64,000 bases of DNA, from contig NZ_QKNW01000001.1 of the NCBI RefSeq assembly GCF_009663395.1, forward strand, positions 1 to 64,000, written 5' to 3'. Below, one piece after another: positions 61,678 through 64,000 of the stretch. Made by a program: the position numbers and the translations under genes. The notes beneath the pieces are model-generated. The model made no database searches. It was not told where the DNA came from and worked only from the letters and a program-made list of their open reading frames with translations. The stretch's first letter is position 1; each line of letters opens with the position of its first letter. The stretch is from Halosegnis longus. Its GTDB lineage: Archaea; Halobacteriota; Halobacteria; Halobacteriales; Haloarculaceae.

Positions 61678-62943
61678 TCAGTCGCTGTGGCTCACTGTCT
61701 CGACGCTCGCAGTGAAGCCGACATCGCGAAGCCGGGCCGCGAGCGGCAGGCCGATACCCGACGCCGGCGTCAGGACGCCGCCGCTCAGTGGCGAATCCAC
61801 CTCGCCGCGAACCAGACACACGCCCGCCTCACCGAGCATGCGTGCGGTCGCGCCGTAGCCCGGGTCCCGGTCGGCACCGAACTCGGCCTCCACGGTGAAC
61901 GGTCCGGCCGTCGCCGTGCCGCGTCCGACGATGCGGACCGTAAAGTGTCCGTTTTCGATCTGCTCGTCGCTCGGCCCCTCGCCCGGGTCAGGGAACACGT
62001 ACCGCTGAATCCCGTTTCGAATCGGGTCGACAGACATGGCTGCCGTGAACGCGCCGAGTCCGCCGGCGATGAGTGTTGCACGAGCGGCCCCGCCAACGCC
62101 GGAGCCGGTCGGGATGCGCTCCGTGCAGCGGAACTCGCGGCCCCACGGGTAGCCGAGCACGGCGTTGCTCCGTCGGACGATACGCTCGTTCACCGGAGCC
62201 ATCGGCGACGGGCTGGTCCAGCTCGACCGAAGCCGGTCGTTTCGCGGCAACGGGTGTGTTCCCGGGTCGACGCCGCTCCGTTCGCCAGGCGGCGCCAGCG
62301 AGTACGGATTCCGTAGCGTCTGTCTGGCGAGCGGGTCGTTCGACACGGCGGCGAACAGTTCGCCGAAGCTGGCGAGCGTGCCACCGCTGACCCCACCACT
62401 ACTTCGTTCTAGGTAGATGCGAACCGTCTCGCAGGCCCCGCCGAACTCCGCTCGCGCGTGCGACTGAACGAGCAGCGTCCCGATGTCGGCCGGCACCGAA
62501 TCGAACCCGCAGCTGTGGATGATGCGCGTCTCCGACTCGACCGCGTCGTCGTGATACCGGTCGATGATTTCTCGGACCCAGTTCACCTCGCCGGTGAGGT
62601 CACAGTAGTCGGTTCCGGCGGTGACACAGGCGTCGACCAACGGCGTTCCGTACCGCGTGTACGGTCCGACGGTCGTACAGACGACGCGCGTCTGTTCGGC
62701 CATCGCGCGAAGCGTCTCAGGCTCCGTCGCGTCGGCAATCACGGTGGGGAGTTCGTCCCACTCGGCAGCTTGCTCGACCAGTTCGGTCTCGACGGCGGCG
62801 AGTCGGTCGCGGTTCCGACCGCCCAGAGCGAGCGACAGCTCGTCGGGAGTGTACTGCCTGGTAAGATACTCGGCCACGAGATTGCCGGCGACGCCGGTCG
62901 CACCCCAGACCACGAGGTCGTACGGTCGCTGTGAGTCGGTCAT
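61678..62943 (-). CDS. Saccharopine dehydrogenase-like/trans-acting enoyl reductase family protein
   Basis: A 421-residue Rossmann-fold reductase. The NAD(P) loop is LVVWGATGVAGNLVAEYL (G-A-T-G-x-x-G), with strand-2 GGRNRDRL. The second part has RIIHSCGFDSVPADIG and PYSLAPPGERSG. The family includes saccharopine dehydrogenases and lipid-linked enoyl reductases (Rv2449c/ScpA type); the second is closer in form. Probably works on a lipid or isoprenoid, but this is inferred. C-terminal part may include a short hydrophobic helix (ATLIAGGLGAFTAAMS). Confidence 0.85.
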   Translation of the reverse strand: MTDSQRPYDLVVWGATGVAGNLVAEYLTRQYTPDELSLALGGRNRDRLAAVETELVEQAAEWDELPTVIADATEPETLRAMAEQTRVVCTTVGPYTRYGTPLVDACVTAGTDYCDLTGEVNWVREIIDRYHDDAVESETRIIHSCGFDSVPADIGTLLVQSHARAEFGGACETVRIYLERSSGGVSGGTLASFGELFAAVSNDPLARQTLRNPYSLAPPGERSGVDPGTHPLPRNDRLRSSWTSPSPMAPVNERIVRRSNAVLGYPWGREFRCTERIPTGSGVGGAARATLIAGGLGAFTAAMSVDPIRNGIQRYVFPDPGEGPSDEQIENGHFTVRIVGRGTATAGPFTVEAEFGADRDPGYGATARMLGEAGVCLVRGEVDSPLSGGVLTPASGIGLPLAARLRDVGFTASVETVSHSD

Positions 62944-63030
62944 CTACCCGGTGTTGGACCTATACCGTCGTAAATCACCGCGGTGGTCGGTGGGGAGTCA
63001 GTAGTGGTGGCCGACTCGCGTTTGCATGTG

Positions 63031-64000
63031 TTAGGCTTGTTCGTCGGTTTCCCACAGCCTCTCGATGAGCTCATCGCCCCACGTCCATTCTCCGTCGTAC
63101 CAAACTGGAGATGGTTCAACAGAGAGGTAATCGCGGAGGATTGCGTCCGACACGTCATCTCGAATAATTGATTTACCGACAATTGAGGTCGTACCGTCTT
63201 GTGTGAACTTGTGCGTGATTAACGAACCAACGCCGAAATGTAGTGAGGGATACGTTTCTGCTTCCACCCGCCATCCCGTCTCGTTTTTATTTAATTGTAT
63301 GCTGCTGTCCATACTCGATTCCTTCGGGGTGAGCCAGAGGCTATCCATGCCAACACACATATACTGTCCACCGGTGACGCTCTGCGTGCGGGCAATCAAC
63401 AGTGCATTTCGGAGCGAGAATCCAATACTCAGCAAGTTTGCTGTCATCACTCCAACCTGTGTAGCTGCTTCTTCGGTCACGTCACTGAGCGTCACGACGC
63501 CACCAATTGCTCCCTGCTCAACGAGTTCACGACCGGGAATGTACGACGAGCACGCGTTCAGTACGAACGCTCGGGTCCCAACCGAATCCAATGTTTGAGG
63601 CGAGAGAATACCGTCCGGGCAGTGTAATCCCTCTATTGAGGCGTGACCAACAAAATGGAACAGGTCTGAGGATTTCTTGAGCCGTTCAGCAAGCTGGTCC
63701 GTTGTCAGGTTCTGATACACATCGACGCTCAACTGGAGGTTCTCACGCGATCCGTAGATGGCCTCAGCCTGTTCGACTTCACTTTGCATCTCACCCTCGT
63801 TACAGACCAGGGTCACGCTGATTTCTGATCCGCTTGGCTGCTCTGCCGCGTGATAACGCCGAACTCCTGTTTCCAGCAGATGGTTCGCTCCGAAAGGAAT
63901 CTCTGCCCCTGTCCACAGTGCTTCTCGTTCTGGTGGTTCCGGTATCTCAGTAAATGGGAGTTCTTGACTGAATGTTGACTGGCCCACTGCTGCGCGATCA
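63031..64000 (-). CDS. CHAT-domain protease, right copy (5' end outside window)
   Basis: The frame is open to base 64000 and continues past it, so the N-terminal part is missing. The visible 320 residues cover the CHAT domain and its tail: LFHFVGHAS (catalytic His), AFVLNACSS (catalytic Cys), then GAIGGVVTLSDVTEEAA and CVGMDSLWL. Nearly every motif matches the left copy at 43763-45847, roughly two thirds identity by eye, but the region near KESSMDSSIQLNKNETG differs. The orientation is opposite to the left copy, so the two face each other. Confidence 0.85.
   Translation of the reverse strand, partial: DRAAVGQSTFSQELPFTEIPEPPEREALWTGAEIPFGANHLLETGVRRYHAAEQPSGSEISVTLVCNEGEMQSEVEQAEAIYGSRENLQLSVDVYQNLTTDQLAERLKKSSDLFHFVGHASIEGLHCPDGILSPQTLDSVGTRAFVLNACSSYIPGRELVEQGAIGGVVTLSDVTEEAATQVGVMTANLLSIGFSLRNALLIARTQSVTGGQYMCVGMDSLWLTPKESSMDSSIQLNKNETGWRVEAETYPSLHFGVGSLITHKFTQDGTTSIVGKSIIRDDVSDAILRDYLSVEPSPVWYDGEWTWGDELIERLWETDEQA

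Noticed and set aside
43763-64000. Treating the CHAT-bounded segment as one mobile island
   Set aside because: thi4, the importer and the kinase look like normal chromosomal genes with normal composition; no integrase, att sites or terminal repeats were found.
1-64000. CRISPR array
   Set aside because: No set of regularly spaced direct repeats was seen in any intergenic gap.

Overview
The window is from a haloarchaeon (class Halobacteria). Its predicted proteins are very acidic, and it carries several family types I know from this group: HTH-10 'Bat' regulators, the HFX_2341 regulator family, DUF5821, DUF5785, amphi-Trp/DUF1508, Thi4 and a KaiC-like ATPase. Many genes have a TATA-like box 25-35 bases before the start codon, as in leaderless haloarchaeal transcripts. 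I cannot name the genus.

Region 1 (1-16.4 kb) is accessory-looking. It opens with the tail of a DUF1508 protein, then an archaeal pilin gene broken by an in-frame amber codon, a cold-shock protein, a phosphoesterase and an amidase. A 4.6-kb gene follows for a giant beta-helix protein with a zinc-type N-terminus and a pore-like C-terminus. Next comes a compact locus: a CARF/winged-helix regulator (HFX_2341 family) divergent from a HEAT-like protein, a soluble VirD4/TraG-like ATPase, a small acidic protein and a membrane protein. Two intergenic sites in this locus share an 11-base motif that looks like a common operator. The region ends in a DUF3179 protein and two decayed genes, a ParA and an M48-type metallopeptidase.

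Region 2 (16.5-42.3 kb) is mostly GC-rich chromosomal backbone: a Na+/Ca2+ exchanger, a LOV-like PAS protein lacking the photoactive cysteine, a beta-carbonic anhydrase, SurE, an Rsm22-like methyltransferase, TyrA, AroA, AroC, tRNA-Ser(UGA), uridine kinase, Elp3, a RecJ-like protein with an S1 domain, an MFS transporter, a membrane-tethered Mrr-type nuclease and an MscS channel. A 0.7-kb repeat- and hairpin-rich gap lies between udk and elp3.

Region 3 (42.3-64 kb) begins with a zinc microprotein and a DUF5821 regulator. It is bracketed by two closely related CHAT-domain (caspase-like) protease genes in opposite orientation, facing each other about 17 kb apart. The left copy has a divergent 44-codon hydrophobic peptide gene upstream and a tubulin/FtsZ-like gene lacking the GTP-binding loop downstream. 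Between the CHAT genes lie thi4, a methyltransferase, a complete Liv-type ABC importer next to an HTH-10 regulator, an acyl-CoA ligase and an alpha/beta hydrolase (a plausible uptake-and-activation cluster for an organic acid), and a hybrid histidine kinase convergent with a KaiC-like ATPase.

The best candidates for undescribed systems are the CHAT/small peptide/tubulin-like locus and the CARF-regulated VirD4-like ATPase locus with its shared operator. All assignments were made by reading the sequence; no database search was run.
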